A DNA stretch of 64,000 nt from a virus. Location of the stretch: positions 122,343 through 186,342 of the IMG/VR virus record IMGVR_UViG_3300020173_000943. One strand, written 5' to 3'. Made by a program: the position numbers and the translations under genes. This document shows positions 50,426 to 57,996 of this stretch, one piece after another (positions within the stretch are counted from its first letter, which is position 1; each line of letters opens with the position of its first letter). The notes beneath the pieces were generated by a model. The model was given only the letters and a program-made list of their open reading frames with translations. It ran no database searches and was not told the DNA's origin.

Positions 50426-51192
50426 ACCAATATAGTGTATTACAAAACTTTAAACCAGAAAACTTAAGAATGGATCCTTTTCCTTATGTTGTAATTGAGG
50501 AAGTGCTACCTTGGGACTTGTATGAAAAGTTAGAAGCAGAGTATCCAGAAACATTTATTTCTAAAGGCGAAACAACCGGCTTTGGAACTGCACGTTATTT
50601 AGATCATGACTTTGATAAATCCGCAGTAGTAAGTCAAGCATGGCAAGAATTTAGTGCATATGCAACTAGTAGAGAATTTAAAGACGAAGTTATTAGAGTA
50701 TTTAGACCAGGTCTTGAACAACACTACCCACCGGGACAGTTTTGCCCTGAAGGTTTATACACCAAGTATATACGTAGTGATGTTGCACCAAGACGTGCTC
50801 CTAAGAGCGGATCAATAAGAATGGAAATGCAGTTTGTTATGAATGCAATAGATAACATACAAATTAGAACTCCACATGTTGATCAAAGTAAAGAATTGTT
50901 TGCATGTCTATTTTATTTTAAGAAGCCTGAAGATAAAAATACTGATGGCGGACTAAATGTATATAGAAATGTAGCAGGCAAGCAATGGCGTAGAATAACA
51001 GGACGTGAAGCAGTAGCAGACGATATTGAAGTAGTTGAACATGTACCTTACAAGCGTAACACTATGGTTATGTTTTTAAACACAGTGAATAGTTTACATG
51101 GAGTAACTCCGCGTGATAATCCAAATACTATTAGACGGTATGTAAACATTGATGCACATGTACAAGAGAAATTATTTAAATTCGTTGATTAG
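50422..51192 (+). CDS. 2OG-Fe(II) oxygenase (prolyl-hydroxylase-like)
   Basis: 256 residues with a clear HxD...H...R set. RTPHVDQSKELFACLFYF gives His~152 and Asp~154. LNTVNSLHGVTPRDNPNTIRRYVNI gives the distal His (~227) and the 2-oxoglutarate Arg. VIEEVLPWDLYEKLEAEYP at the start is a usual N-terminal helix of phage hydroxylases. These enzymes hydroxylate protein, nucleotide or antibiotic-like substrates. It lies in a run with methyltransferases and a cupin. This is the best-preserved of the four oxygenase-like genes here. Confidence 0.8.
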   Translation: MNQYSVLQNFKPENLRMDPFPYVVIEEVLPWDLYEKLEAEYPETFISKGETTGFGTARYLDHDFDKSAVVSQAWQEFSAYATSREFKDEVIRVFRPGLEQHYPPGQFCPEGLYTKYIRSDVAPRRAPKSGSIRMEMQFVMNAIDNIQIRTPHVDQSKELFACLFYFKKPEDKNTDGGLNVYRNVAGKQWRRITGREAVADDIEVVEHVPYKRNTMVMFLNTVNSLHGVTPRDNPNTIRRYVNIDAHVQEKLFKFVD

Positions 51193-51201
51193 GAGATAAT
51201 T

Positions 51202-51552
51202 ATGAAAGCAGGCAAAATTTGGGGTCAAACAGAATTGATCCATGCGAACGGTGTATTAGAATTTCATCGTATCGAATATAAAGCAGGATACAAATGTTCA
51301 GAACATGAACATCAATATAAATGGAACGGATTCTTTGTTGAATCGGGCAAGATGCTTGTTCGTGTTTGGCAAGATGATCAAGGACTAGTTGATGAAACTA
51401 TTCTTGAAGCTGGAGACTTTACACAAGTGAAGCCAGGAAAGATTCACCAGTTTGAAGGTTTAGAAGACGGAGTCGCTTTTGAACTATACTGGGCAGAATT
51501 TAATCACGATGACATTGTTCGTCGTACTAGCGGCTCAACTGTAAAAAAATAA
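51202..51552 (+). CDS. Small cupin-domain protein
   Basis: 116 residues, one cupin: FHRIEYKAGYKCSEHEHQYKWNGFFVESGKML (motif 1, HxH) and LEAGDFTQVKPGKIHQFEGLEDG (motif 2). The fold is used by isomerases, dioxygenases and sugar-binding regulators. It follows the oxygenase by 9 bases with a good GGAG site. No substrate can be proposed with confidence. Confidence 0.7.
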   Translation: MKAGKIWGQTELIHANGVLEFHRIEYKAGYKCSEHEHQYKWNGFFVESGKMLVRVWQDDQGLVDETILEAGDFTQVKPGKIHQFEGLEDGVAFELYWAEFNHDDIVRRTSGSTVKK

Positions 51553-51563
51553 GGAGATATATT

Positions 51564-51749
51564 ATGGGAATGTGGGATTCAATTAAAAAGACAACAAGTA
51601 AAATAACTAAATCAATTATGCCTAACCCTACTGAGGTTGGTGAGATTGTTGCGGCAGAACAAAAGAAGCCAGTGCCAAAGCCAAAGCCTAAGAGTACAAA
51701 ACCTAAGAATACAGCAGGCACAGTAAAAGTAAAACCCAAGAAGAAATAA
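51564..51749 (+). CDS. Small basic Lys/Pro-rich protein
   Basis: 61 residues, preceded by AAGGAGATATATT, which is an excellent ribosome-binding site. An amphipathic start (MGMWDSIKKTTSKITKSIM) is followed by a Lys/Pro/Thr tail (KKPVPKPKPKSTKPKN, then VKVKPKKK). The charge (strongly positive) and low complexity suggest nucleic-acid or membrane contact. Very small proteins with such a tail are common beside tail genes in marine phages. No function is known. Confidence 0.6.
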   Translation: MGMWDSIKKTTSKITKSIMPNPTEVGEIVAAEQKKPVPKPKPKSTKPKNTAGTVKVKPKKK

Positions 51750-51760
51750 TCTTGACTAAG

Positions 51761-52018
51761 ATGCTTCCAGGTGAAGCACTGATATATGAGCGTAGCGATG
51801 GTATTGTCTACGCTCGTTATCGTGACCCTCCACACAATAAGATTCCTCGTTGGATTATTGGTGGTGATTCTGACGCAATCAAAAAGCATGAAGGACGCCT
51901 GGACTTTGAAGAATATTTGGATATGGTTGATTGCGCCAAAACAAATTATACACTCAAAAAACAACTTGACAAAGCACTTATAATATGGTATACTATACGT
52001 AATGAAACAGAAAAATAA
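51761..52018 (+). CDS. Conserved small phage protein of unknown function
   Basis: 85 residues from ATG 51761 (MLPGEALIYERSDG). An in-frame TTG 9 bases earlier is possible. LPGEALIYERSDGIVYARYRDPPHNKIPRWIIGG is a distinctive block that I recognise from marine T4-like phages, though the function is unknown to me. It contains the promoter of the next gene in its last codons and overlaps it by 17 bases. No membrane segment or catalytic motif. Confidence 0.6.
   Translation: MLPGEALIYERSDGIVYARYRDPPHNKIPRWIIGGDSDAIKKHEGRLDFEEYLDMVDCAKTNYTLKKQLDKALIIWYTIRNETEK
51966..51994 (+). promoter_or_regulatory. Sigma70-type promoter fused to start (TTGACA-N17-TATACT-N7-ATG)
   Basis: TTGACA at 51966-51971 and TATACT at 51989-51994, spacer 17, then 7 bases and ATG 52002. 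The whole element lies inside the upstream coding sequence. No Shine-Dalgarno lies before the start. Confidence 0.8.
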
Positions 52019-52469
52019 ACTACCTTTAAGTGAGATCTTTATGGCTTTGGATATGGATGCCAAAGGTGCATATAAAGAATGGACTGAAGAAGAGCGTAAA
52101 GAATTAAACTTTTGGTTGCTTAATCGTTATGCAAGTAGTGTAAGCGGATCACAAGACGCAAAAGAATGGGCAGTTATTGCCACTAATGAATATTATAACA
52201 AGAATTGGAATGTACTAGGAACAAGACATCCACAGCTACAATGGCAACTGTTGTGTGCAACACATAACGCAACACGTAAAAGCAGACACCATCAATGGTT
52301 AGGATTAAAACAAAAAGGCTCTGATAACAAGGCTGTTAAGTTTCTTAAAGAAATGTTTCCTAATATGAAAATAGACGAGGTAGAATTACTTGCTAGAATA
52401 TCTACAACAAAAGAACTTAAAGAGCTTGCCGAGCAACACGGGATGGATAAAAAAGATGTCAAAGTCTAA
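52002..52469 (+). CDS. Conserved phage protein, unknown function (weakly clamp-loader-small-subunit-like)
   Basis: 155 residues, all-helical. Blocks are EERKELNFWLLNRYASSVSG, NEYYNKNWNVLGTRHPQLQWQLLCAT and KAVKFLKEMFPNMKIDEVELLARISTTKELKELAEQHG. The helical layout and 'F-x-x-NR' plus C-terminal helix pair are reminiscent of gp62, but the gp44/gp45/gp43 neighbours are absent, so I do not assign it. It has its own strong promoter and is followed by a zinc-finger gene and a DnaE-like gene, suggesting a DNA-metabolism role. Confidence 0.6.
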   Translation: MKQKNKLPLSEIFMALDMDAKGAYKEWTEEERKELNFWLLNRYASSVSGSQDAKEWAVIATNEYYNKNWNVLGTRHPQLQWQLLCATHNATRKSRHHQWLGLKQKGSDNKAVKFLKEMFPNMKIDEVELLARISTTKELKELAEQHGMDKKDVKV

Positions 52470-53145
52470 CGAAGGATTTGAATGTCCATACTGTAAAGTA
52501 TCGTACACAAGAGAAAAAACTCTTGCAGTACATATGTGTGAAAAGAAACGTAGAGCTTTACAAAAAGACGAGAAACGTGTACAACTAGGGTACTTAACGT
52601 TTAATAGATTTTATAAACTATGTCAACGCTTTGATGGTGTTAAAACATATGAACAGTTTTGCAATAGTCAGTACTACAATGCATTTGTAAAATTTGGTAG
52701 CTTTGTTAGTAACGTAAGACCGTTATACCCAGAGAAGTATATTGACTATGTAGTTACAAGCGGAGTTAAACTAGACCATTGGTGTAGAGAAGAACTATAT
52801 GAAAAGTATGCACTTGATCTTATTCGTAAGGAAGGTGTTGAAACTGCTCTTGAACGTAGTGTTAAAAACATGATGGAATGGGGTGACGACAACGAAGCTA
52901 GGTGGCAAGACTACTTTAACTATGTAAGTTTAAATAGAGTATGTCAAGATATAGTAGACGGCAAAGTAAGTCCGTGGTTGATATTAAATTGCAAGTCTGG
53001 TAAAGAGATGGTGTCTAAAATGAATGATGAACAATTACAAATTGTATATGCTATTCTTGATCCAAGTCATTGGAGTACACGATTTAAAAGAAGTCCAGTA
53101 GATGTTGAACTAGTAAAAGAAATTGTAAAGAAAGCAGGATTATAA
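52456..53145 (+). CDS. Zinc-finger phage protein, unknown function
   Basis: 229 residues from ATG 52456; an earlier in-frame ATG (52390) lies inside the previous gene. The N-terminal FECPYCKVSYTREKTLAVHMCEKKRR is a C2H2/C2HC-like zinc finger (Cys-x2-Cys...His-x-x-Cys). The rest is helical, with LGYLTFNRFYKLCQRF, YYNAFVKFGSFVSNVRPLYPEKYIDYV and LDHWCREELYEKYALDL. WLILNCKSGKEMVSKMNDEQLQIVYAILDP closes the protein. Conserved in marine T4-like phages in my recollection, with unknown function. DNA binding through the finger is likely. Confidence 0.65.
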   Translation: MSKSNEGFECPYCKVSYTREKTLAVHMCEKKRRALQKDEKRVQLGYLTFNRFYKLCQRFDGVKTYEQFCNSQYYNAFVKFGSFVSNVRPLYPEKYIDYVVTSGVKLDHWCREELYEKYALDLIRKEGVETALERSVKNMMEWGDDNEARWQDYFNYVSLNRVCQDIVDGKVSPWLILNCKSGKEMVSKMNDEQLQIVYAILDPSHWSTRFKRSPVDVELVKEIVKKAGL

Positions 53146-53148
53146 TAT

Positions 53149-53721
53149 ATGCCAGATATTGATATTGACTTTGCAGACAGACAAATTATACTCGATAAAT
53201 TAAAACATCGTGTAGCAAAGTTAAACACAGGTAAAAAGCATAACACAGGAATTTACGCAACTGAGATTCCACATAATCCTATTGACTTATTAAGCACAGT
53301 TGATCACGACACAGCAGAAGAAAGAGGATACTTTAAATTAGACTTTTTAAATGTATCAATCTATGACGAAGTAAAAAACGAAGAACATCTAAACGAACTA
53401 ATGGAAAGGAAACCACTATGGCAACTTCTGGAACACGAAGACTTCAGCGAAAAAGTCTTTCATCTAAACGGGCACAGCAGTCTATTAAAAGTCTTGAAGC
53501 CCAGCTCGGTATTAGAATTGGCGGCGACACTAGCGATAATAAGACCAGCGAAGAGACATCTAGCGAACAAGAGTTGGGAAGAGATACACAAGGAAGTGTG
53601 GACAAAGCCAACTGATGGAGCATACTACTTTAAGAAAGCACACGCAGTAGCTTACGCACATGCTATTATTGTTCACATGAACTTATTGTGCGAAAGGATT
53701 AAACATGACAACGAAGATTAA
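53149..53721 (+). CDS. Miniature DNA polymerase III alpha (DnaE)-like protein
   Basis: 190 residues. It begins with PDIDIDFADR, the catalytic aspartate motif of DnaE, then jumps to fragments in DnaE order: RGYFKLDFLNVSIYDEV (cf. K-D-x-LG...), LWQLLEHEDFSEKVFHLNG, LKPSSVLELAATLAIIRPAKR (cf. the 'AL-x-RPG' block) and YYFKKAHAVAYAHAIIVHM (cf. 'FNKSHA-x-AYA'). A full DnaE is ~1,160 residues, so fingers, thumb and the PHP domain are missing. It therefore cannot be a normal polymerase. It might be a regulator or decoy of the host replicase, or a repurposed nucleotidyltransferase core. Similar mini-genes occur in marine T4-like phages. A second open frame (53418-53615) is nested in it. Confidence 0.75.
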   Translation: MPDIDIDFADRQIILDKLKHRVAKLNTGKKHNTGIYATEIPHNPIDLLSTVDHDTAEERGYFKLDFLNVSIYDEVKNEEHLNELMERKPLWQLLEHEDFSEKVFHLNGHSSLLKVLKPSSVLELAATLAIIRPAKRHLANKSWEEIHKEVWTKPTDGAYYFKKAHAVAYAHAIIVHMNLLCERIKHDNED

Positions 53722-54424
53722 ATTTTTCACAGGGTACGAAGAACTAGAACAAACATTACCAGTATTGCCTGCATCAAAGTTTTGGCCTGAATGGTTTAAA
53801 AATCAAAGAGCTAATACAGATGACAGTAAAGAATATCGTAGAGAGTCAAGCACCTTAAGACGTTGTCCGGCTGTACTTGACGTACTAGGTATGGGTTATA
53901 TTATTCCATTGTGGTGTGATTATAAAGTAACACAAGTTAAAAACATGCAAGGTACTGAAGTACGTTATGCGACTCCGCCTAACGTTTCAAGTATGTTTAC
54001 TGCACAGCTTCATCCAGAAGAACAAATGGACAACTATCCATTTCATAAAGATAGTTACAGAGGCGCATTTAAGTTTATGAATCCTTGGATGTTAAGAACT
54101 CCTCCTGGATATAGTTCATTAATTATAACTCCTACATATTCAAAAAATGATAACTTAGAAGTAATGCATGGAGTAGTTGATACAGATATCTATCATGAAC
54201 TACACGTCAATACAATTTTTACTGCACCTATTGACAAAGAAATTACATTTGAGAGAGGAATGCCTTTAGCTCAAGTTATTCCTTTTAAGCGTGAAACATT
54301 TGAAATGGAGACGGCGGTTGGCGATTATCGAAGCTCACATAGTAAGATTACGCAATTCATACATAACAGCCTGTTTAAGGCTCAGCACTATAGACCAAAA
54401 CTTTTAACTAAACGCTACAAGTAG
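53705..54424 (+). CDS. Unknown protein, paralogue of 48432-49151
   Basis: 239 residues. KFWPEWFKNQ, RRCPAVLDVLGMGYIIPLWCDY, FMNPWMLRTPPGYSSLIITPTYSKND, then VDTDIYHELHVNTIFTAP and GMPLAQVIPFKRE define the family. Two copies exist in this window but with low identity, so the duplication is old. The all-beta C-terminal half with PxxQxIPF could be a jelly-roll. Overlaps the DnaE-like gene by 17 bases. The role is unknown; co-occurrence with 2OG enzymes is noted. Confidence 0.6.
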   Translation: MTTKIKFFTGYEELEQTLPVLPASKFWPEWFKNQRANTDDSKEYRRESSTLRRCPAVLDVLGMGYIIPLWCDYKVTQVKNMQGTEVRYATPPNVSSMFTAQLHPEEQMDNYPFHKDSYRGAFKFMNPWMLRTPPGYSSLIITPTYSKNDNLEVMHGVVDTDIYHELHVNTIFTAPIDKEITFERGMPLAQVIPFKRETFEMETAVGDYRSSHSKITQFIHNSLFKAQHYRPKLLTKRYK

Positions 54425-54426
54425 AT

Positions 54427-54795
54427 TTATTTGGGTTTACGTACTAGTTGAACACTCTTACGTTTTACTCTTTTAATTGCTAAGTTTCCTAAGTTTACAA
54501 CCGGTCCTACTGTTACTTTTACATCTTTAGTATTCATTGTCATTAGACAATGTCTAAATGCAGGAAACTCTTTCGGTAGAAAGATACTGATCGGTATTGT
54601 TCGATTACTTTCAAACCACCATGCTTCTCCAAGATCGAGAAATGCTTTTTTTGATTCGTCTGTATTCAATGCGGTATAAACATACATGCTTGTTACATAA
54701 TTATCCTGGTTGTTAATGATACCAACATACTCGTTGCCACCATACTGTACGATGCTTAAGAACGGGAAGTTAGTTTCGATATCTTTTAGTAACAT
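54427..54795 (-). CDS. Conserved phage protein of unknown function (minus strand)
   Basis: 122 residues. FLSIVQYGGNEYVGIINNQDNYVTSMYVY, AWWFESNRTIPISIFLPKEFPAF, and a basic C-terminus (VGPVVNLGNLAIKRVKRKSVQLVRKP). The block 'WWFESNR-x-IPI-x-IFL' resembles conserved small marine-phage proteins that I cannot assign. It is convergent with the 53705 gene (2-base gap) and divergent from 54826. The Lys/Arg-rich tail suggests RNA binding. The start has AAGAGA as ribosome-binding site. Confidence 0.6.
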   Translation of the reverse strand: MLLKDIETNFPFLSIVQYGGNEYVGIINNQDNYVTSMYVYTALNTDESKKAFLDLGEAWWFESNRTIPISIFLPKEFPAFRHCLMTMNTKDVKVTVGPVVNLGNLAIKRVKRKSVQLVRKPK

Positions 54796-54812
54796 TGTTT
54801 CTCTTTAAGTTG

Positions 54813-54820
54813 AATAAATA
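54813..54820 (+). promoter_or_regulatory. Late promoter fused to start (AATAAATA-N5-ATG)
   Basis: AATAAATA, then TGTAT, then ATG 54826. An alternative ATG at 54820 would overlap the promoter itself, so 54826 is preferred as the translation start. No Shine-Dalgarno. Confidence 0.6.
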
Positions 54821-54825
54821 TGTAT

Positions 54826-55617
54826 ATGTCCCAATTAACATACAGATATTTAGCAAGTAATAGAGTTGGCCTAGTTGCGGATTTGGCTAATAACATAACG
54901 GAGTATAGACCAGTGTACCAGAGAACCCTACAAATATATCGAGGTATTGATAACACAATATCTTTTGAGATTAAAAATTCAGATCAAAAACCTGTAAGCA
55001 TACTTAATACTTACACACCTAAGCTAATGGCATTCGATGAAAACAATGTATTAATTCTAGAGAAGACTGGTACCATCCTAGAAACAAGTACACCGTCAAA
55101 GAAAGGTCAGTTCTCTATACTAATTACTGCTAATGATTTGTTAGATGTTAAACAACAGTATGTAAGTTATAATGTATTCTTAACTAAGGACAGCGACAAT
55201 ACTAACGTAGTAACATATGCTGATAGTCACTTTGGTGTTAAAGGCACTATAATGATTAGCTCAGAAGCATTTCCAGGACCAAGTGCAACGTACAGTATTG
55301 ATACGTTTACTGAAACTAATCCAAGCACAGGGAATTATGTTAGTGAAGCAATTACTGCTGAAGCAACACGTAATGGTAATTCAGCACTACACACAGCGGC
55401 AGTTTACTCAACAAACTTTACAGGTGATATAGAAATACAAGGCACGTTAGATAACCAAGTTACTAATGGAACACCGTGGGGTACTATTGCAACCGTAAGT
55501 TTAGCCAACGAAACACAACCAAAATATGTAAACTTTAACGGAGTTTACTCACACTTAAGAATAGCATATACTACTCCGGGATCGGGTACATTGGATAAAA
55601 TTCTAGTAAGAAACTAG
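54826..55617 (+). CDS. Virion structural protein (tail/fibre attachment domain)
   Basis: 263 residues from ATG 54826. The N-terminal half (TYRYLASNRVGLVADLANNITEYRPVYQRTLQIYRGIDNTISFEIKNSDQKPVSIL) is a beta-sandwich with the 'IYRG-x-D-x-x-x-F-x-IKN' pattern of phage baseplate/BppU-like N-domains. The C-terminal half (HTAAVYSTNFTGDIEIQGTLDN...YVNFNGVYSHLRIAYTTPGSGTLDKILVRN) looks like a discoidin/jelly-roll binding module. It is probably a tail-associated protein. A late promoter fused to the start supports this. Confidence 0.65.
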   Translation: MSQLTYRYLASNRVGLVADLANNITEYRPVYQRTLQIYRGIDNTISFEIKNSDQKPVSILNTYTPKLMAFDENNVLILEKTGTILETSTPSKKGQFSILITANDLLDVKQQYVSYNVFLTKDSDNTNVVTYADSHFGVKGTIMISSEAFPGPSATYSIDTFTETNPSTGNYVSEAITAEATRNGNSALHTAAVYSTNFTGDIEIQGTLDNQVTNGTPWGTIATVSLANETQPKYVNFNGVYSHLRIAYTTPGSGTLDKILVRN

Positions 55618-55646
55618 TTGACTTTTATCTAGACTTATAGTATAAT
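55618..55646 (+). promoter_or_regulatory. Sigma70-type promoter fused to start (TTGACT-N17-TATAAT-N6-ATG)
   Basis: TTGACT at 55618-55623 and TATAAT at 55641-55646, spacer 17, then AATACT and ATG 55653. The geometry is identical to the 45155 gene: predicted +1 at ATG, no Shine-Dalgarno. Confidence 0.85.
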
Positions 55647-55652
55647 AATACT

Positions 55653-56636
55653 ATGAGCGGAATCGTACACGAAACTATATTAGCACACTTGCCTGCGAAG
55701 CGTAAAACTACACCAAGTGGTTGGACCAGCTTCAATGCTCCTTGTTGCGTACACAATGGTACAGGTGCTGATACTAGACAACGTGGTGGACTAATCCAAA
55801 ATGCAGAAGAAGGTGTAAGCTATCATTGTTTCAATTGTGGCTACACAGCAAGTTGGAATAAAGGTAGACGTATTACCTACAAGATGAAAAAGTTCTTGCA
55901 ATGGATTAACGTTAGCGATGATGCTATTAATAAACTATCCCTAGCAGTATTACAATTTGAATCCGACGAAGCTCTACAAGCAATAACACGTATGCCAGAG
56001 TTTAAGACAGTAGAACTGCCAGAAGGTGCAAAGCCAATAAGCGAATATACTGATACTACTGACGCTCATTTAATTAAAGTATTAGAGTATATGAAGTCAA
56101 GACAGTTGTACTTAGAAGACTACAACTTTCATTGGACACCTAAGATTGGATACAGAGATAGATTAATAGTTCCGTTTTATTTTAACAATCAAATAGTAGG
56201 ATACACAGCAAGGAAAGTTACTGATGGTGCTCCAAAATATATGAGTGAGCAACAGCCTGGTTATGTGTTTAATATGGATCAACAAGACTATCGTAGACAG
56301 TTTGTTATTGTAGTTGAAGGACCTATGGATGCTATTGGCATAGAAGGACTAGCACTACTAGGTAGCGAAGTCAAAGATCAACAGCACCTACTCATCAAGT
56401 CGTTAAATAAGCAAGTAATACTAGTTCCAGATAGAGATGAAGCAGGACATAAACTAATTGATCAAGCAATAGAATTTGGTTGGAGTGTTAGTATGCCGGA
56501 CTGGGATCAAGACATTAATGATGTGAACGATGCAATTACAAAGTATGGAAGAATATATACACTACATCAAATTGTAACACATTCAGAAAGCTCATCATTA
56601 AAGATTAAACTTAGGAGTAAAAAATGGTTTGGTTAA
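55653..56636 (+). CDS. 61: gp61-like DNA primase
   Basis: 327 residues. The zinc-binding domain has Cys31/Cys32/His34 and CFNCG (Cys59, Cys62). YMKSRQLYLEDY and GYRDRLIVPFYFNNQIVGYTARKV follow. The TOPRIM domain has VVEGPMDAIGI (~220-230) and VPDRDEAGHK (~258-267). It makes RNA primers with gp41 (59023). T4 gp61 is 342 residues. Leaderless start from a perfect sigma70-type promoter. Confidence 0.9.
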   Translation: MSGIVHETILAHLPAKRKTTPSGWTSFNAPCCVHNGTGADTRQRGGLIQNAEEGVSYHCFNCGYTASWNKGRRITYKMKKFLQWINVSDDAINKLSLAVLQFESDEALQAITRMPEFKTVELPEGAKPISEYTDTTDAHLIKVLEYMKSRQLYLEDYNFHWTPKIGYRDRLIVPFYFNNQIVGYTARKVTDGAPKYMSEQQPGYVFNMDQQDYRRQFVIVVEGPMDAIGIEGLALLGSEVKDQQHLLIKSLNKQVILVPDRDEAGHKLIDQAIEFGWSVSMPDWDQDINDVNDAITKYGRIYTLHQIVTHSESSSLKIKLRSKKWFG

Positions 56637-56746
56637 AAGACAAGTTACTATCTCCAATTAGATGGTACAAGAAATGGCAGAAGAATAGAAAATTTAAACA
56701 GAGGATTAAGGAACTTCAAAAGAAAGATCCTTTCATTTACAAATAA
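56624..56746 (+). CDS. Small basic 40-residue protein between primase and oxygenase
   Basis: 40 codons, ATG 56624 preceded by TTAGGAGTAAAA (a strong ribosome-binding site), overlapping the primase end by 13 bases. The stop TAA and the next ATG overlap at 56746. The protein begins MVWLKDKLLSPIRWYKK and ends in KKDPFIYK, with 15 Lys/Arg. I recall similar tiny proteins with an 'SPIRYY...KKDPFIY' pattern in marine T4-like phages. It may contact nucleic acid or the helicase-primase complex; no proof. Confidence 0.7.
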   Translation: MVWLKDKLLSPIRWYKKWQKNRKFKQRIKELQKKDPFIYK

Positions 56747-57411
56747 TGGATTATGAATTAATTAGACCTTTTGGTCCTACTATCTATCGTAGCACTATGA
56801 GTAGCGAACTAATGACATTGCTACATAAGTGTGCAACGTGGACACGTGATGTAAAAGAAAACGTGGGCAGTGATCTAGCAGGTAACATTGATGACCAACT
56901 ACAAGCAATTATGGATCCTGATCAACAACAGGAGTTTATGAAGTTAGTAAGTAAGCATTTAGCTACATACATGCAAACAGATTGGGATCATAGACAAACA
57001 CATATGATTAACCCATCAACTGAAACACCTGACTTTGCAAGTATGAATTTTAATTTAAACACTGGACCGTGGATTAACTTTCAAAAGGCAAATGAATTTA
57101 ATCCTATGCACAGTCACTCAGGAATGATTAGTGCAATATTATATATTGATGTGCCAGAAGTAATTGCAGAAGAAGCAAATGATAATTTAAGAAGTAATAT
57201 GCGTTGCCCAGGGCAATTAGAATTCTTTTATGGTTCTGACGTGTTAGGCGTTAACGGAACACATAAAGTAATACCAAAGACCGGAGACATACTATTGTTT
57301 AATGCAGGACTAAAGCATAGTGTGTATCCATTTAAAAGCGATGTTGAACGAATAAGCATGAGCTTTAACGTATGGAACGTTGAGCCAAATCATAACCAAG
57401 GAGAAGAATAG
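56746..57411 (+). CDS. 2OG-Fe(II) oxygenase family protein (TIGR02466-like)
   Basis: 221 residues. WINFQKANEFNPMHSHSGMISAILYID provides the N-terminal metal segment (His~122/His~124), QLEFFYG the strand that follows, and VIPKTGDILLFNAGLKHSVYPF the distal His (~190). ERISMSFNV completes the Arg-containing strand. The same family as the oxygenase at 15899. It lies between primase and ClpP. Substrate unknown; two further oxygenase-like proteins (16461, 50422) are in the window. Confidence 0.75.
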   Translation: MDYELIRPFGPTIYRSTMSSELMTLLHKCATWTRDVKENVGSDLAGNIDDQLQAIMDPDQQQEFMKLVSKHLATYMQTDWDHRQTHMINPSTETPDFASMNFNLNTGPWINFQKANEFNPMHSHSGMISAILYIDVPEVIAEEANDNLRSNMRCPGQLEFFYGSDVLGVNGTHKVIPKTGDILLFNAGLKHSVYPFKSDVERISMSFNVWNVEPNHNQGEE

Positions 57412-57996
57412 ATGTTAGTACCAATGGTAGTAGAATCTACAAGCAAAGGCGAAAGAGCATATGACATTTACAGTCGACTACTAAAAGATAGAATTGTAAT
57501 GTTAAATGGTCCAGTAGACGATCATAGTGCAAACGTTGTAGTAGCACAAATGCTTTTCTTAGAAAGTCAAGCACCAGAAAAAACAATTAACTTTTATATT
57601 AACAGCCCAGGCGGTGTTATTACTAGTGGCATGGCTATCTATGATACTATGCAATATATTAAAAGTGATGTTAGCACAATAGTATTAGGACAAGCATGTA
57701 GCATGGGATCATTCCTTGCACAAGCAGGCACACCAGGTAAGCGTATCCTATTACCAAATGCACGTACAATGATTCATCAGCCAAGCGGCGGTGCTTCGGG
57801 TATGGCAAGTGATATTGAAATACGTTACAAAGAGATTCAATACCTAAAAGAGAATCTAACTGACTTGTATGTTAAGCACAACTCAGCAGGCAAGACACGA
57901 GAAGACTTTATGAAAGACATGGATCGTGATTACTTTATGAGTGCCGAAGAAGCAGTTGCATACGGACTTGCAGATAAGATCTCGGAGAAAAGATAA
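57412..57996 (+). CDS. clpP: ClpP-like serine protease
   Basis: 194 residues, full bacterial length. The catalytic triad is intact at the same numbering as mature E. coli ClpP: Ser97 (QACSMGSF), His122 (RTMIHQP) and Asp171 (DMDRDYFM). INSPGG (~64-68) forms the oxyanion-hole region, and the handle helix ([13 protein letters not shown]) is present. ClpP forms a tetradecameric barrel fed by ClpA/ClpX ATPases; none is seen here, so it would use host unfoldases or act alone. It starts immediately after the oxygenase and is directly followed by the carbamoyltransferase. Possible roles are head maturation, or selective degradation of host proteins. Confidence 0.93.
   Translation: MLVPMVVESTSKGERAYDIYSRLLKDRIVMLNGPVDDHSANVVVAQMLFLESQAPEKTINFYINSPGGVITSGMAIYDTMQYIKSDVSTIVLGQACSMGSFLAQAGTPGKRILLPNARTMIHQPSGGASGMASDIEIRYKEIQYLKENLTDLYVKHNSAGKTREDFMKDMDRDYFMSAEEAVAYGLADKISEKR

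Noticed and set aside
52002-52469. gp62 clamp-loader subunit
   Set aside because: Only a general helical layout supports it; no gp44/gp45/gp43 genes are adjacent and no gp62-specific motif is visible.
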